In this document: piece by piece, positions 39,830-54,342 of the stretch
Position numbering within the stretch: the stretch's first letter is position 1
How the letters are laid out: each line of letters opens with the position of its first letter
Source of the DNA: Hydractinia symbiolongicarpus
Taxonomy: Eukaryota; Cnidaria; Hydrozoa; Anthoathecata; Hydractiniidae
DNA length: 64,000 nt
Assembly: GCF_029227915.1 (NCBI RefSeq)
Contig: NC_079877.1
Coordinates: forward strand, 31,833,851-31,897,850
Direction of reading: 5' to 3'
Notes under the pieces: model-generated
Seen by the model: only the letters and a program-made list of their open reading frames with translations
Databases searched by the model: none
What the model was told of the DNA's origin: nothing
Made by a program: the position numbers and the translations under genes

Positions 39830-41316
39830 TAAGAAGAATGTTCTTTCTTGGAGTCCAATTGTCTCATTTATCACACTTATGAGGTCACAGTCCAAAGTTA
39901 GTTCAATTAAATCCCTCAGTCAATCGTTTCACTGTTAGAACCGATGCAACCTAGTAATATCAGAAAAACATCGGTAATACATGTTGGTACGAATATGTGA
40001 CCCAACCGTTGTAACTCAAACGGATTGACACCGTTAGAAAGTCAATGAAATGTACTTTTTGAAGCTGTCTCTATTTCTTCAGCGCGAACTAACGGCTAGG
40101 ATTGGTCCCACAGTAAAAAATGACTTATTCATCTAAATTTTAAAAAAAAGGCTACCACAGAGCCTAATGTAATCGCTGATTTCCAGCAATCATGTTAAAT
40201 TAAGAAGAATGTTATTCCTTGGAGACCTTTTGCCTCATTTATCACATTTATAAGGTCGCAGTCCTGAATCAGTTCAAATAATTCCCATAGTCAATCGTTT
40301 CACTGTTAAAAGCAATACAACTTAGTAATATCGGAAGAAAATCACTAAATACATGTTGGTACGAATGTGTGACGCAACCGTTGTAACTCAAACGGATTGA
40401 CACCGGTAGAAAGTCAATGAAATGGAGCATTTGAAACTGTCTCTATATCTTCAGCGCGCGCTAACGGCTAGGATTGGTCCCACAGTAAAAATGACTTATT
40501 TATCTAAATTTTTAAATGAATCGCTACCACAGGGTCCAGTGTAATCGCTAAGTTCCGGCAATCATGTCAAATTAAGAAGAATGTTATTTCTTGGCGTCCA
40601 ATTGTCTCACTTATAACATTTATAAGGTCAAAGTCCAAAATCAGTTCATTTAAGTCGCACAGTCAAACGTTTCACAGTTAAAAGCGATGCAACCTAGTAA
40701 TATCCGAATACTTTCGCTAAATACATGTTGGTACGAATGTGTGACGCAACCGTTGTAACTGAAACGGATTGACACCGTTAGAAAGTCAATTAAATGGAGC
40801 TTTTGAAACTGTCTCTATATCTTCAGCGCGCGCTAACGGCTAGGATTCGTCCCACAGTAAAAATGACTTACTTATCTAAATTTTTAAATGAATCGCTACC
40901 ACAGGGTCCAGTGTAATCGCTGAGTTCTGGCAATCATGTCAAATTAAGAAGAATGTTATTTCTTGGCGTCCAATTGTCTCACTTATAACATTTATAAGGT
41001 CAAAGTCCAAAATCAGTTCATTTAAGTCGCACAGTCAAACGTTTCACAGTTAAAAGCGATGCAACCTAGTAATATCCGAATACTTTCGCTAAATACATGT
41101 TGGTACGAATGTGTGACGCAACCGTTGTAACTCAAACGGATTGACACCGTCAGAAAGTCAATGAAATGGAGTTTTTGAAACTGTCTCTATATCTTCAGCG
41201 CGCGCTAACGGCTAGGATTGGTCCCACAGTAAAAATGACTTATTTATCTAAATTTTTAAATGGATCGCTACCACAGGGTCCAGTGTAATGGCTGAGTGCC
41301 GGCAATCATGTCAAGT
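39830..41316. repeat. 4-mer higher-order repeat, copy 1 (1487 bp)
   Basis: Monomers start at 39830, 40201, 40573 and 40945. The match with copy 2 already begins at the 57-base junction at 39724. Marks include GTAATGGCTGAGTGCC in the left flank, ATCGGTAATAC, AAATTTTAAAAAAAAGGC and TTCTTGGCGTCC. Lengths 371, 372, 372 and 372 add up to 1487. Confidence 0.92.
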
Positions 41317-42803
41317 TAAGAAGAATGTTCTTTCTTGGAGTCCAATTGTCTCATTTATCACACTTATGAGGTCACAGTCCAAAGTTAGTTCAATTAAATC
41401 CCTCAGTCAATCGTTTCACTGTTAGAACCGATGCAACCTAGTAATATCAGAAAAACATCGGTAATACATGTTGGTACGAATATGTGACCCAACCGTTGTA
41501 ACTCAAACGGATTGACACCGTTAGAAAGTCAATGAAATGTACTTTTTGAAGCTGTCTCTATTTCTTCAGCGCGAACTAACGGCTAGGATTGGTCCCACAG
41601 TAAAAAATGACTTATTCATCTAAATTTTAAAAAAAAGGCTACCACAGAGCCTAATGTAATCGCTGATTTCCAGCAATCATGTTAAATTAAGAAGAATGTT
41701 ATTCCTTGGAGACCTTTTCCCTCATTTATCACATTTATAAGGTCACAGTCCTGAATCAGTTCAAATAATTCCCACATTCAATCGTTTCACTGTTAAAAGC
41801 GATACAACTTAGGAATATCCGAAAAAAATCACTAAATACATGTTGGTACGAATGTGTGACGCAACCGTTGTAACTCAAACGGATTGACACCGTTAGAAAG
41901 TCAATGAAATGGAGCATTTGAAACTGTCTCTATATCTTCAGCGCGCGCTAACGGCTAGGATTGGTCCCACAGTAAAAATGACTTATTTATCTAAATTTTT
42001 AAATGAATCGCTACCACAGGGTCCAGTGTAATCGCTAAGTTCCGGCAATCATGTCAAATTAAGAAGAATGTTATTTCTTGGCGTCCAATTGTCTCACTTA
42101 TAACATTTATAAGGTCAAAGTCCAAAATCAGTTCATTTAAGTCGCACAGTCAAACGTTTCACAGTTAAAAGCGATGCAACCTAGTAATATCCGAATACTT
42201 TCGCTAAATACATGTTGGTACGAATGTGTGACGCAACGGTTGTAACTGAAACGGATTGACACCGTTAGAAAGTCAATTAAATGGAGCTTTTAAAACTGTC
42301 TCTATATCTTCAGCGCGCGCTAACGGCTAGGATTCGTCCCACAGTAAAAATGACTTACTTATCTAAATTTTTAAATGAATCGCTACCACAGGGTCCAGTG
42401 TAATCGCTGAGTTCTGGCAATCATGTCAAATTAAGAAGAATGTTATTTCTTGGCGTCCAATTGTCTCACTTATAACATTTATAAGGTCAAAGTCCAAAAT
42501 CAGTTCATTTAAGTCGCACAGTCAAACGTTTCACAGTTAAAAGCGATGCAACCTAGTAATATCCGAATACTTTCGCTAAATACATGTTGGTACGAATGTG
42601 TGACGCAACCGTTGTAACTCAAACGGATTGACACCGTCAGAAAGTCAATGAAATGGAGTTTTTGAAACTGTCTCTATATCTTCAGCGCGCGCTAACGGCT
42701 AGGATTGGTCCCACAGTAAAAATGACTTATTTATCTAAATTTTTAAATGGATCGCTACCACAGGGTCCAGTGTAATCGCTGAGTTCCGGCAATCATGTCA
42801 AGT
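41317..42803. repeat. 4-mer higher-order repeat, copy 2 (1487 bp)
   Basis: Monomers at 41317, 41688, 42060 and 42432 match copy 1 with very few substitutions. Near 41709 it has TTTTCCCTC where copy 1 near 40222 has TTTTGCCTC. The AATCACTAAATAC stretch near 41826 also differs in the bases before it. Confidence 0.92.
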
Positions 42804-43185
42804 TAAGAAGAATGTTCTTTCTTGGAGTCCAATTGTCTCATTTATCACACTTATGAGGTCACAGTCCAAAGTTAGTTCAATTAAATCCCTCAGTCAATCG
42901 TTTCACTGTTAGAACCGATGCAACCTAGTAATATCAGAAAAACATCGGTAATACATGTTGGTACGAATATGTGACCCAACCGTTGTAACTCAAACGGATT
43001 GACACCGTTAGAAAGTCAATGAAATGTACTTTTTGAAGCTGTCTCTATTTCTTCAGCGCGAACTAACGGCTAGGATTGGTCCCACAGTAAAAAATGACTT
43101 ATTCATCTAAATTTTAAAAAAAAGGCTATCACAGAGCCTAATGTAATCGCTGATTTCCAGCAATCATGTTAAATTAAGAAGAATG
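42804..43185. repeat. 4-mer higher-order repeat, partial copy 3
   Basis: The monomer at 42804 and the start of the next match copies 1 and 2 until about 43185. There GTTATTCC is replaced by GTTCTTTC and a different monomer type follows. The left edge of this copy, near 42698, has the same AAATGGATCGC mark as the other two. Confidence 0.88.
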
Positions 43186-43918
43186 TTCTTTCTTGGAGTC
43201 CAATTGTCTCATTTATCACACTTATGAGGTCACAGTCCAAAGTTAGTTCAATTAAGTCGCACAGTCAAACGTTTCACAGTTAAAAGCAATGCAACCTAGT
43301 AATATCCGAATACTTTCGCTAAATACATGTAGGTACGAATATGTGACGCAACCGTTGTAACTCAAACGGAATTATACCGCCAAGAAATCAATGAAATGGA
43401 GCTTTTGAAACTGTCTCTATATCTTCAGCGCGCGCTAACGGCTAGGATTGGTCCCGCAGTAAAAATGACTTATTTATCTAAATTTTTAAATGAATCGCTA
43501 CCACAGGGTCCAGTGTAATCGCTGAGTTCCGGCAATCATGTCAAATTAAGAAGAATGTTCTTTCTTGGAGTTTAATTGTCTCATTTATCACACTTATGAG
43601 GTCACAGACCAAAGTTAGTTCAATTAAGTCCCACAGTCAATCGTTTCACTGTTAGAAGCGATGCAACCTAGTAATATCAGAAAAATATCGCTAAATACAT
43701 GTTGGTACGAATATGTGACGCAACCGTTGTAACTCAAACGGAATTATACCGCCAAGAAATCAATGAAATGTAGTTTTTGAGAATGTCTTTATTTCTTCAG
43801 CGCGTGCTAACGGCCAGGATTGGTCCCACAGTAGGGAAATCTTATTTATCTAAATTTTTAAATAAAGCGCTACCGCAGAGCCTAATGTAACCGCTGAATT
43901 CCAGGAATCATATCAAAT
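43186..43918. repeat. Transitional monomers between 4-mer and 14-mer HORs
   Basis: The rest of the monomer at 43175 and the monomer at 43547 belong to neither HOR. The one at 43547 closely resembles that at 38199 upstream of its junction: both have an altered GTCCAATTG (TTTAATTG or GTTAATTG) and ACCAAAGTTAG. This links the flanks of the 39.7-43.2 kb block and suggests that the 4-mer amplified inside an older array of this type. Confidence 0.72.
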
Positions 43919-46900
43919 TAAGAAGAATGTTATTCCTTGGAGACCAATTGGCGCATTAATCACATTTATAAGGTCACAGTGCAGAATCAGTTGAATTAAT
44001 TCCCACGCTCAATCGTTTCGCTGTTAAAAGCGATACAACTTAGTAATATCGGAAGGAAATCACTAAATACATGTTGGTACGAATATGTGACGCAACCGTT
44101 GTAACTCAAACGGATTGACACCGTTAGAAAATCAATGAAATGTAGTTTTTGAAACTGTCTCTACTTCTTCAGCGCGCGATAACGGATAGGATTGTTTCCA
44201 CAGTAATAAATGACTTATTTATCTTATCTTTTAAACAAAGCGCTACCACAGCGCCCAGTGTAATCGCTGAGTTCCAGCAATCATGTCAAATTAAGAAGAA
44301 TATCATTTCTTGTAGTTAAAATGACTCATTTATCACATTTATAAGGTCAAAGTCCAAAATCAGTTCAATTAAGTCCCACAGTCAATCGTTTCACTGTTGA
44401 AAGCGATACAACTTAGTAATATCGGAAAAAAATCACTAAATACATGTTGGAACGAATGTGTGACGCAACCGTTGTAACTCAAACGGATTGACAGCGTTAG
44501 AAAATCAATGAAATTTAGTTTTAGAAACTGTCTCCATTTCTTCAGCGCGAACTAACGGCTAGAATTGGTCCCACAGTAAAAAATGACTTATTTACCTAAA
44601 TTTTTAAAAAAGCGCTACCACAGAGCCTAATGTAATCGCTGAATTCCAGCAATCATGTCAAATTAAGAAGAATGTTATTTCTTGGAGACCTATTGCCTCA
44701 TTTATCACATTTATAAGGTCACAGTCCTGAATCAGTTCAAATAATTCCCACAGTCAATCGTTTCACTGTTAAAAGCGATACAACTTAGTAATATCTGAAG
44801 AAAATCACTAAATACATTTTGGTACGAATATGTGACGCAACTGTTGTAACTCAAACAGATTGACACCGTTAGAAAGTCATTGAAATGTGGTTTTTGAAAC
44901 TGTCTCTATTTCTTCAGCGCGCGATAACGGCAAGGATTGGTCCCACAGTAAAAAAAGACTTATTTATCTTAATTTTTAAATAAAGCGCTACCACAGCGCC
45001 CAGTGTAATCGCTGAGTTCCAGCAATCATGCAAATTAAGAAGAATGTTATTTCTTGGAGTCCAATTGTCTCACTTATAACATTTATAAGGTCAAAGTCCA
45101 AAATCAGTTCAATTAAGTCCCACGGTCAATCGTTTAACTGTTAAAAGCGATACAACTTAGTAATATCGGAAGGAAATCACTAAATACATGTTGGTACGAA
45201 TATGTGACGCAACCATTGTAACTCAAACGGATTGACACCGTTAGAAGGTCAATGAAATGTAGTTTTTGAAACTGTCTCTACTTCTTCAGCACGCGATAAC
45301 GGCTAGGATTGTTTCCACAGTAATAAATGACTTATTTATCTTAACTTTTAAACAAAGCGCTACCACACTGCCCAGTGTAATCGCTGAGTTCCAGCAATCA
45401 TGTCAAATTAAGAAGAATATCATTTCTTGTAGTCAAAATGACTCATTTATCACATTTATAAGGTCAAAGTCCAAAATCAGCTCAATTAAGTCCCACAGTC
45501 AATCGTTTGACTGTTGAAAGCGATACAACTTAGAAATATCGGAAAAAATCACTAAATACATGTTGGTACGAATGTGTGACGAAACCGTTGTAACTCAAAC
45601 TGATTGACACCGTTAGAAAGACAATGTATTGGAGTTTTTGAAACTGTCTCTATATCTGCAGCGCACGCTAACGGCTACGATTGGTCCCACAGTAAAAATG
45701 ACTTATTTATCTAAATTTTTAAATGAATCGCTACCACATTGTCCAGTGTAATCGCTGAGTTCCGGCAATCATGTCAAATTAAGAAGAATGTTCATTCTTG
45801 GAGTCCAATTGTCTCATTTATCACACTTATGAGATCAAAGTCTAAAATCAGTTCAAATAATTCCCACAGTCAATCGTTTCACTGTTAAAAGCGATACAAC
45901 TTAGTAATATCTGAAGTAAATCACTAAATACATTTTGGTACGAATATGTGACGCAACTGTTGTAACTCAAACAGATTGACACCGTTAGAAGGTCAATGAA
46001 ATGTAGTTTTTGAAACTGTCTCTACTTCTTCAGCACGCGATAACGGCTAGGATTGTTTCCACAGTAATAAATGACTTATTTATCTTAACTTTTAAACAAA
46101 GCGCTACCACACTGCCCAGTGTAATCGCTGAGTTCCAGCAATCATGTCAAATTAAGAAGAATATCATTTCTTGTAGTCAAAATGACTCATTTATCACATT
46201 TATAAGGTCAAAGTCCAAAATCAGCTCAATTAAGTCCCACAGTCAATCGTTTCACTGTTGAAAGCGATACAACTTAGAAATATCGGAAAAAATCACTAAA
46301 TACATGTTGGTACGAATGTGTGACGAAACCGTTGTAACTCAAACGGATTGACACCGTTAGAAAGACAATGAACTGGAGTTTTTGAAACTGTCTCTATATC
46401 TTCAGCGCGCGCTAACGGCTACGATTGGTCCCACAGTAAAAATGACTTATTTATCTAAATTTTTAAATGAATCGCTACCACAGGATCCAGTGTAATCGCT
46501 GAGTTCCGGCAATCATGTCAAATTAAGAAGAACGTTCTTTCTTGGAGTCCAATTGTCTCATTTATCACACTTATGAGATCAAAGTCCAAAATCAGTTCAA
46601 ATAATTCCCACAGTCAATCGTTTCACTGTTAAAAGCGATACAACTTAGTAATATCTGAAGAAAATCACTAAATACATTTTGGTACGAATATGTGACGCAA
46701 CTGTTGTAACTCAAACAGATTGACATCGTTAGAAAGTCATTGAAATGTGGTTTTTGAAACTGTCTCTATTTCTTCAGCGCGCGATAACGGCAAGGATTGG
46801 TCCCACAGTAAAAAAAGACTTATTTATCTTAATTTTTAAATAAAGCGCTACCACAGCGCCCAGTGTAATCGCTGAGTTCCAGCAATCATGTCAAATTAAG

Positions 46901-49130
46901 AAGAATGTTATTTCTTGGAGTCCAATTGTCTCACTTATAACATTTATAAGGTCAAAGTCCAAAATCAGTTCAATTAAGTCCCACGGTCAATCGTTTAACT
47001 GTTAAAAGCGATACAACTTAGTAATATCGGAAGGAAATCACTAAATACATGTTGGTACGAATATGTGACGCAACCATTGTAACTCAAACGGATTGACACC
47101 GTTAGAAAGTCAATGAAATGTAGTTTTTGAAACTGTCTCTACTTCTTCAGCGCGCGATAACGGCTAGGACTGTTTCCACAGTAATAAATGACTTATTTAT
47201 CTTAACTTTTAAACAAAGCGCTACCACACTGCCCAGTGTAATCGCTGAGTTCCAGCAATCATGTCAAATTAAGAAGAATATCATTTCTTGTAGTCAAAAT
47301 GACTCATTTATCACATTTATGAGGTCAAAGTCCAAAATCAGCTCAATTAAGTCCCACAGTCAATCCGTTCACTGTTGAAAGCGATACAACTTAGTAATAT
47401 CGGAAAAAAATCACTAAATACATGTTGGTACGAATGTGTGACGCAACCGTTGTAACTCAAACTGATTGACACCGTTAGAAAGACAATGAATTGGAGTTTT
47501 TGAAACTGTCTCTATATCTTCAGCGCGCGCTAACGGCTACGATTGGTCCCACAGTAAAAATGACTTATTTATCTAAATTTTTAAATGAATCGCTACCACA
47601 GGGTCCAGTGTAATCGCTGAGTTCCGGCAATCATGTCAAATTAAGAAGAACGTTCTTTCTTGGAGTCCAATTGTCTCATTTATCACACTTATGAGATCAA
47701 AGTCCAAAATCAGTTCAATTAAGACTCACAGTCAATCGTTTCACTGTTGAAAGAGATACAACTTAGTAATATCGGAATAAAATCACTAAATACATGTTGG
47801 TACGAATATGTGACGCAACCGTTGTAACTCAAACGGATTGACTCCGTTAGAAAATCAATGAAATTTAGTTTTAGAAACTGTCTCTATTTCTTCAGCGCGC
47901 GATAACGGCTAGGATTGGTCCCACAGTAAAAAATGACTTATTTATCTAAATTTTTAAATGAATCGCTACCACAGGGTCCAGTGTAATCGCTGAGTTCCGG
48001 CAATCATGTCAAACTAAGAAGAATGTTCTTTCTTGTAGTCCAATTGTCTCATTTATCACACTTATGAGGTCACAGTCCAAAGTTAGTTCAATTAAGTCCC
48101 ACAGACAATCGTTTCACTGTTAGAAGCGATGCAACCTAGTAATATCAGAAAAATATCGCTAAATACATGTTGGTACGAATATGTGACGCAACCGTTGTAA
48201 CTCAAACGGAATTATACCGCCAAGAAATCAATGAAATGTAGTTTTTGAGAATGTCTTAATTTCTTCAGCGCGTGCTAACGGCCAGGATTGGTCCCACAGT
48301 AGGAAAATCTTATTTATCTAAATTTTTATATAAAGCGCTACCGCAGAGCATAATGTAACCGCTGAATTCCAGGAATCATATCAAATTAAGAGGAATGTTA
48401 TTCCTTGGAGACCAATTGGCGCATTAATCACATTTATAAGGTCACAGTCCAGAATCAGTTGAATTAATTCCCACGGTCAATCGTTTCACTGTTAAAAGCG
48501 ATACAACTTAGTAATATCAAAAGGAAATCACTAAATACATGTTGGTACGAATATGTGACGAAACCGTTGTAACTCAAACGGATTGACACTGTTAGAAAGA
48601 CAATGAAATGGAGTTTCTGAAACTGTCTCTATATCTTCAGCGCGCGCTAACGGCTAGGATTCGTCCCACAGTAAAAATGACTTATTTATCTAAATTTTTA
48701 AATGAATCGCTACCACAGGGTCCAGTGTAATCGCTGAGTTCGGGCAATCATGTCAAATTAAGAAGAACGTTCTTTCTTGGAGTCCAATTGTCTCATTTAT
48801 CACACTTATGAGGTCAAAGTCCACAATCAGTTCAATTAAGACCCACAGTCAATCGTTTCATTGTTGAAAGTGATACAACTTAGTAATATCGATAAAAAAT
48901 CACTAAATACATGTTGGTACGAACATGTGACGCAACCGTTGTAACTCAAACGGAATTATACCGCCAAGAAATCAATGAAATGTAGTTTTTGAGAATGTCT
49001 TTATTCCTTCAGTGCGTGCTAACGGCCAGGATTGGTCCCACAGTAGGAAAATCTTATTTATCTAAATTTTTAAATAAAGCGCTACCGCAGAGCCTAATGT
49101 AACCGCTGAATTCCAGGAATCATATCAAAT
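43919..49130. repeat. 14-mer higher-order repeat, copy 1 (5212 bp)
   Basis: Monomers start at 43919, 44292, 44664, 45036, 45409, 45780, 46153, 46524, 46897, 47270, 47642, 48015, 48387 and 48759. All recur 5212 bases later, each with the same length as its counterpart. Nested doublets occur: 45409/45780 resembles 46153/46524, and 45036/45409 resembles 46897/47270. Similarity to copy 2 begins near 43700. Rare marks include ATGCAAATTAAG at 45029 and GGCGCATTAATCAC near 43949. Confidence 0.93.
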
Positions 49131-52100
49131 TAAGAAGAATGTTATTCCTTGGAGACCAATTGGCGCATTAATCACATTTATAAGGTCACAGTGCAGAATC
49201 AGTTGAATTAATTCCCACGGTCAATCGTTTCACTGTTAAAAGCGATACAACTTAGTAATATCGGAAGGAAATCACTAAATACATGTTGTTACGAATATGT
49301 GACGCAACTGTTGTAACTCAAACGGATTGACACCGTTAGAAAATCAATGAAATGTAGTTTTTGAAACTGTCTCTACTTCTTCAGCGCGCGATAACGGATA
49401 GGATTGTTTCCACAGTAATAAATGACTTATTTATCTTAACTTTTAAACAAAGCGCTACCACAGCGCCCAGTGTAATCGCTGAGTTCCAGCAATCATGTCA
49501 AATTAAGAAGAATATCATTTCTTGTAGTTAAAATGACTCATTTATCACATTTATAAGGTCAAAGTCCAAAATCAGTTCAATTAAGTCCCACAGTCAATCG
49601 TTTCACTGTTGAAAGCGATCCAACTTAGTAATATCGGAAAAAAATCACTAAATACATGTTGGAACGAATGTGTGACGCAACCGTTGTAACTCAAACGGAT
49701 TGACAGCGTTAGAAAATCAATGAAATTTAGTTTTAGAAACTGTCTCCATTTCTTCAGCGCGAACTAACGGCTAGAATTGGTCCCACAGTAAAAAATGACT
49801 TATTTACCTAAATTTTTAAAAAAGCGCTACCACAGAGCCTAATGTAATCGCTGAATTCCAGCAATCATGTCAAATTAAGAAGAATGTTATTTCTTGGAGA
49901 CCTATTGCCTCATTTATCACATTTAGAAGGTCACAGTCCTGAATCAGTTCAAATAATTCCCACAGTCAATCGTTTCACTGTTAAAAGCGATACAACTTAG
50001 TAATATCTGAAGAAAATCACTAAATACATTTTCGTACGAATATGTGACGCAACTGTTGTAACTCAAACAGATTGACACCGTTAGAAAGTCATTGAAATGT
50101 GGTTTTTGAAACTGTCTCTATTTCTTCAGCGCGCGATAACGGCAAGGATTTGTCCCACAGTAAAAAAAGACTTATTTATCTTAATTTTTAAATAAAGCGC
50201 TACCACAGCGCCCAGTGTAATCGCTGAGTTCCAGCAATCATGCAAATTAAGAAGAATGTTATTTCTTGGAGTCCAATTGTCTCACTTATAACATTTATAA
50301 GGTCAAAGTCCAAAATCAGTTCAATTAAGTCCCACGGTCAATCGTTTAACTGTTAAAAGCGATACAACTTAGTAATATCGGAAGGAAATCACTAAATACA
50401 TGTTGGTACGAATATGTGACGCAACCATTGTAACTCAAACGGATTGACACCGTTAGAAGGTCAATGAAATGTAGTTTTTGAAACTGTCTCTACTTCTTCA
50501 GCACGCGATAACGGCTAGGATTGTTTCCACAGTAATAAATGACTTATTTATCTTAACTTTTAAACAAAGCGCTACCACACTGCCCAGTGTAATCGCTGAG
50601 TTCCAGCAATCATGTCAAATTAAGAAGAATATCATTTCTTGTAGTCAAAATGACTCATTTATCACATTTATAAGGTCAAAGTCCAAAATCAGCTCAATTA
50701 AGTCCCACAGTCAATCGTTTCACTGTTGAAAGCGATACAACTTAGAAATATCGGAAAAAATCACTAAATACATGTTGGTACGAATGTGTGACGAAACCGT
50801 TGTAACTCAAACTGATTGACACCGTTAGAAAGACAATGAATTGGAGTTTTTGAAACTGTCTCTATATCTTCAGCGCACGCTAACGGCTACGATTGGTCCC
50901 ACAGTAAAAATGACTTATTTATCTAAATTTTTAAATGAATCGCTACCACATTGTCCAGTGTAATCGCTGAGTTCCAGCAATCATGTCAAATTAAGAAGAA
51001 CGTTCATTCTTGGAGTCCAATTGTCTCATTTATCACACTTATGAGATCAAAGTCCAAAATCAGTTCAAATAATTCCCACAGTCAATCGTTTCACTGTTAA
51101 AAGCGATACAACTTAGTAATATCTGAAGTAAATCACTAAATACATTTTGGTACGAATATGTGACGCAACTGTTGTAACTCAAACAGATTGACACCGTTAG
51201 AAGGTCAATGAAATGTAGTTTTTGAAACTGTCTCTACTTCTTCAGCACGCGATAACGGCTAGGATTGTTTCCACAGTAATAAATGACTTATTTATCTTAA
51301 CTTTTAAACAAAGCGCTACCACACTGCCCAGTGTAATCGCTGAGTTCCAGCAATCATGTCAAATTAAGAAGAATATCATTTCTTGTAGTCAAAATGACTC
51401 ATTTATCACATTTATAAGGTCAAAGTCCAAAATCAGCTCAATTAAGTCCCACAGTCAATCGTTTCACTGTTGAAAGCGATACAACTTAGAAATATCGGAA
51501 AAAATCACTAAATACATGTTGGTACGAATGTGTGACGAAACCGTTGTAACTCAAACGGATTGACACCGTTAGAAAGACAATGAACTGGAGTTTTTGAAAC
51601 TGTCTCTATATCTTCAGCGCGCGCTAACGGCTACGATTGGTCCCACAGTAAAAATGACTTATTTATCTAAATTTTTAAATGAATCGCTACCACAGGGTCC
51701 AGTGTAATCGCTGAGTTCCGGCAATCATGTCAAATTAAGAAGAACGTTCTTTCTTGGAGTCCAATTGTCTCATTTATCACACTTATGAGATCAAAGTCCA
51801 AAATCAGTTCAAATAATTCCCACAGTCAATCGTTTCACTGTTAAAAGCGATACAACTTAGTAATATCTGAAGAAAATCACTAAATACATTTTGGTACAAA
51901 TATGTGACGCAACTGTTGTAACTCAAACAGATTGACACCGTTAGAAAGTCATTGAAATGTGGTTTTTGAAACTGTCTCTATTTCTTCAGCGCGCGATAAC
52001 GGCAAGGATTGGTCCCACAGTAAAAAAAGACTTATTTATCTTAATTTTTAAATAAAGCGCTACCACAGCGCCCAGTGTAATCGCTGAGTTCCAGCAATCA

Positions 52101-54342
52101 TGTCAAATTAAGAAGAATGTTATTTCTTGGAGTCCAATTGTCTCACTTATAACATTTATAAGGTCAAAGTCCAAAATCAGTTCAATTAAGTCCCACGGTC
52201 AATCGTTTAACTGTTAAAAGCGATACAACTTAGTAATATCGGAAGGAAATCACTAAATACATGTTGGTACGAATATGTGACGCAACCATTGTAACTCAAA
52301 CGGATTGACACCGTTAGAAAGTCAATGAAATGTAGTTTTTGAAACTGTCTCTACTTCTTCAGCGCGCGATAACGGCTAGGACTGTTTCCACAGTAATAAA
52401 TGACTTATTTATATTAACTTTTAAACAAAGCGCTACCACACTGCCCAGTGTAATCGCTGAGTTCCAGCAATCATGTCAAATTAAGAAGAATATCATTTCT
52501 TGTAGTCAAAATGACTCATTTATCACATTTATGAGGTCAAAGTCCAAAATCAGCTCAATTAAGTCCCACAGTCAATCGTTTCACTGTTGAAAGAGATACA
52601 ACTTAGTAATATCGGAAAAAAATCACTAAATACATGTTGGTACGAATGTGTGACGCAACCGTTGTAACTCAAACTGATTGACACCGTTAGAAAGACAATG
52701 AATTGGAGTTTTTGAAACTGTCTCTATATCTTCAGCGCGCGCTAACGGCTACGATTGGTCCCACAGTAAAAATGACTTATTTATCTAAATTTTTAAATGA
52801 ATCGCTACCACAGGGTCCAGTGTAATCGCTGAGTTCCGGCAATCATGTCAAATTAAGAAGAACGTTCTTTCTTGGAGTCCAATTGTCTCATTTATCACAC
52901 TTATGAGATCAAAGTCCAAAATCAGTTCGATTAAGACCCACAGTCAATCGTTTCACTGTTGAAAGAGATACAACTTAGTAATATCGGAATAAAATCACTA
53001 AATACATGTTGGTACGAATATGTGACGCAACCGTTGTAACTCAAACGGATTGACTCCGTTAGAAAATCAATGAAATTTAGTTTTAGAAACTGTTTCTATT
53101 TCTTCAGCGCGCGATAACGGCTAGGATTGGTCCCACAGTAAAAAATGACTTATTTATCTAAATTTTTAAATGAATCGCTACCACAGGGTCCAGTGTAATC
53201 GCTGAGTTCCGGCAATCATGTCAAACTAAGAAGAATGTTCTTTCTTGTAGTCCAATTGTCTCATTTATCACACTTATGAGGTCACAGTCCAAAGTTAGTT
53301 CAATTAAGTCCCACAGACAATCGTTTCACTGTTAGAAGCGATGCAACCTAGTAATATCAGAAAAATATCGCTAAATACATGTTGGTACGAATATGTGACG
53401 CAACCGTTGTAACTCAAACGGAATTATACCGCCAAGAAATCAATGAAATGTAGTTTTTGAGAATGTCTTAATTTCTTCAGCGCGTGCTAACGGCCAGGAT
53501 TGGTCCCACAGTAGGAAAATCTTATTTATCTAAATTTTTATATAAAGCGCTACCGCAGAGCATAATGTAACCGCTGAATTCCAGGAATCATATCAAATTA
53601 AGAGGAATGTTATTCCTTGGAGACCAATTGGCGCATTAATCACATTTATAAGGTCACAGTCCAGAATCAGTTGAATTAATTCCCACGGTCAATCGTTTCA
53701 CTGTTAAAAGCGATACAACTTAGTAATATCAAAGGGAAATCACTAAATACATGTTGGTACGAATATGTGACGAAACCGTTGTAACTCAAACGGATTGACA
53801 CTGTTAGAAAGACAATGAAATGGAGTTTCTGAAACTGTCTCTATATCTTCAGCGCGCGCTAACGGCTAGGATTCGTCCCACAGTAAAAATGACTTATTTA
53901 TCTAAATTTTTAAATGAATCGCTACCACAGGGTCCAGTGTAATCGCTGAGTTCGGGCAATCATGTCAAATTAAGAAGAACGTTCTTTCTTGGAGTCCAAT
54001 TGTCTCATTTATCACACTTATGAGGTCAAAGGCCACAATCAGTTCAATTAAGACCCACAGTCAATCGTTTCATTGTTGAAAGTGATACAACTTAGTAATA
54101 TCGATAAAAAATCACTAAATACATGTTGGTACGAATATGTGACGCAACCGTTGTAACTCAAACGGAATTATACCGCCAAGAAATCAATGAAATGTAGTTT
54201 TTGAGAATGTCTTTATTCCTTCAGTGCGTGCTAACGGCCAGGATTGGTCCCACAGTAGGAAAATCTTATTTATCTAAATTTTTAAATAAAGCGCTACCGC
54301 AGAGCCTAATGTAACCGCTGAATTCCAGGAATCATATCAAAT
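49131..54342. repeat. 14-mer higher-order repeat, copy 2 (5212 bp)
   Basis: Fourteen monomers from 49131 to 53971 match copy 1 with a small number of point differences (for example CACGGTCAATCG versus CACGCTCAATCG, and GATCCAACTT near 49617 versus GATACAACTT near 44405). It is closer to copy 3 than to copy 1 at several such sites, for example GATCCAACTT and TTTAGAAGGTC. Confidence 0.93.
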
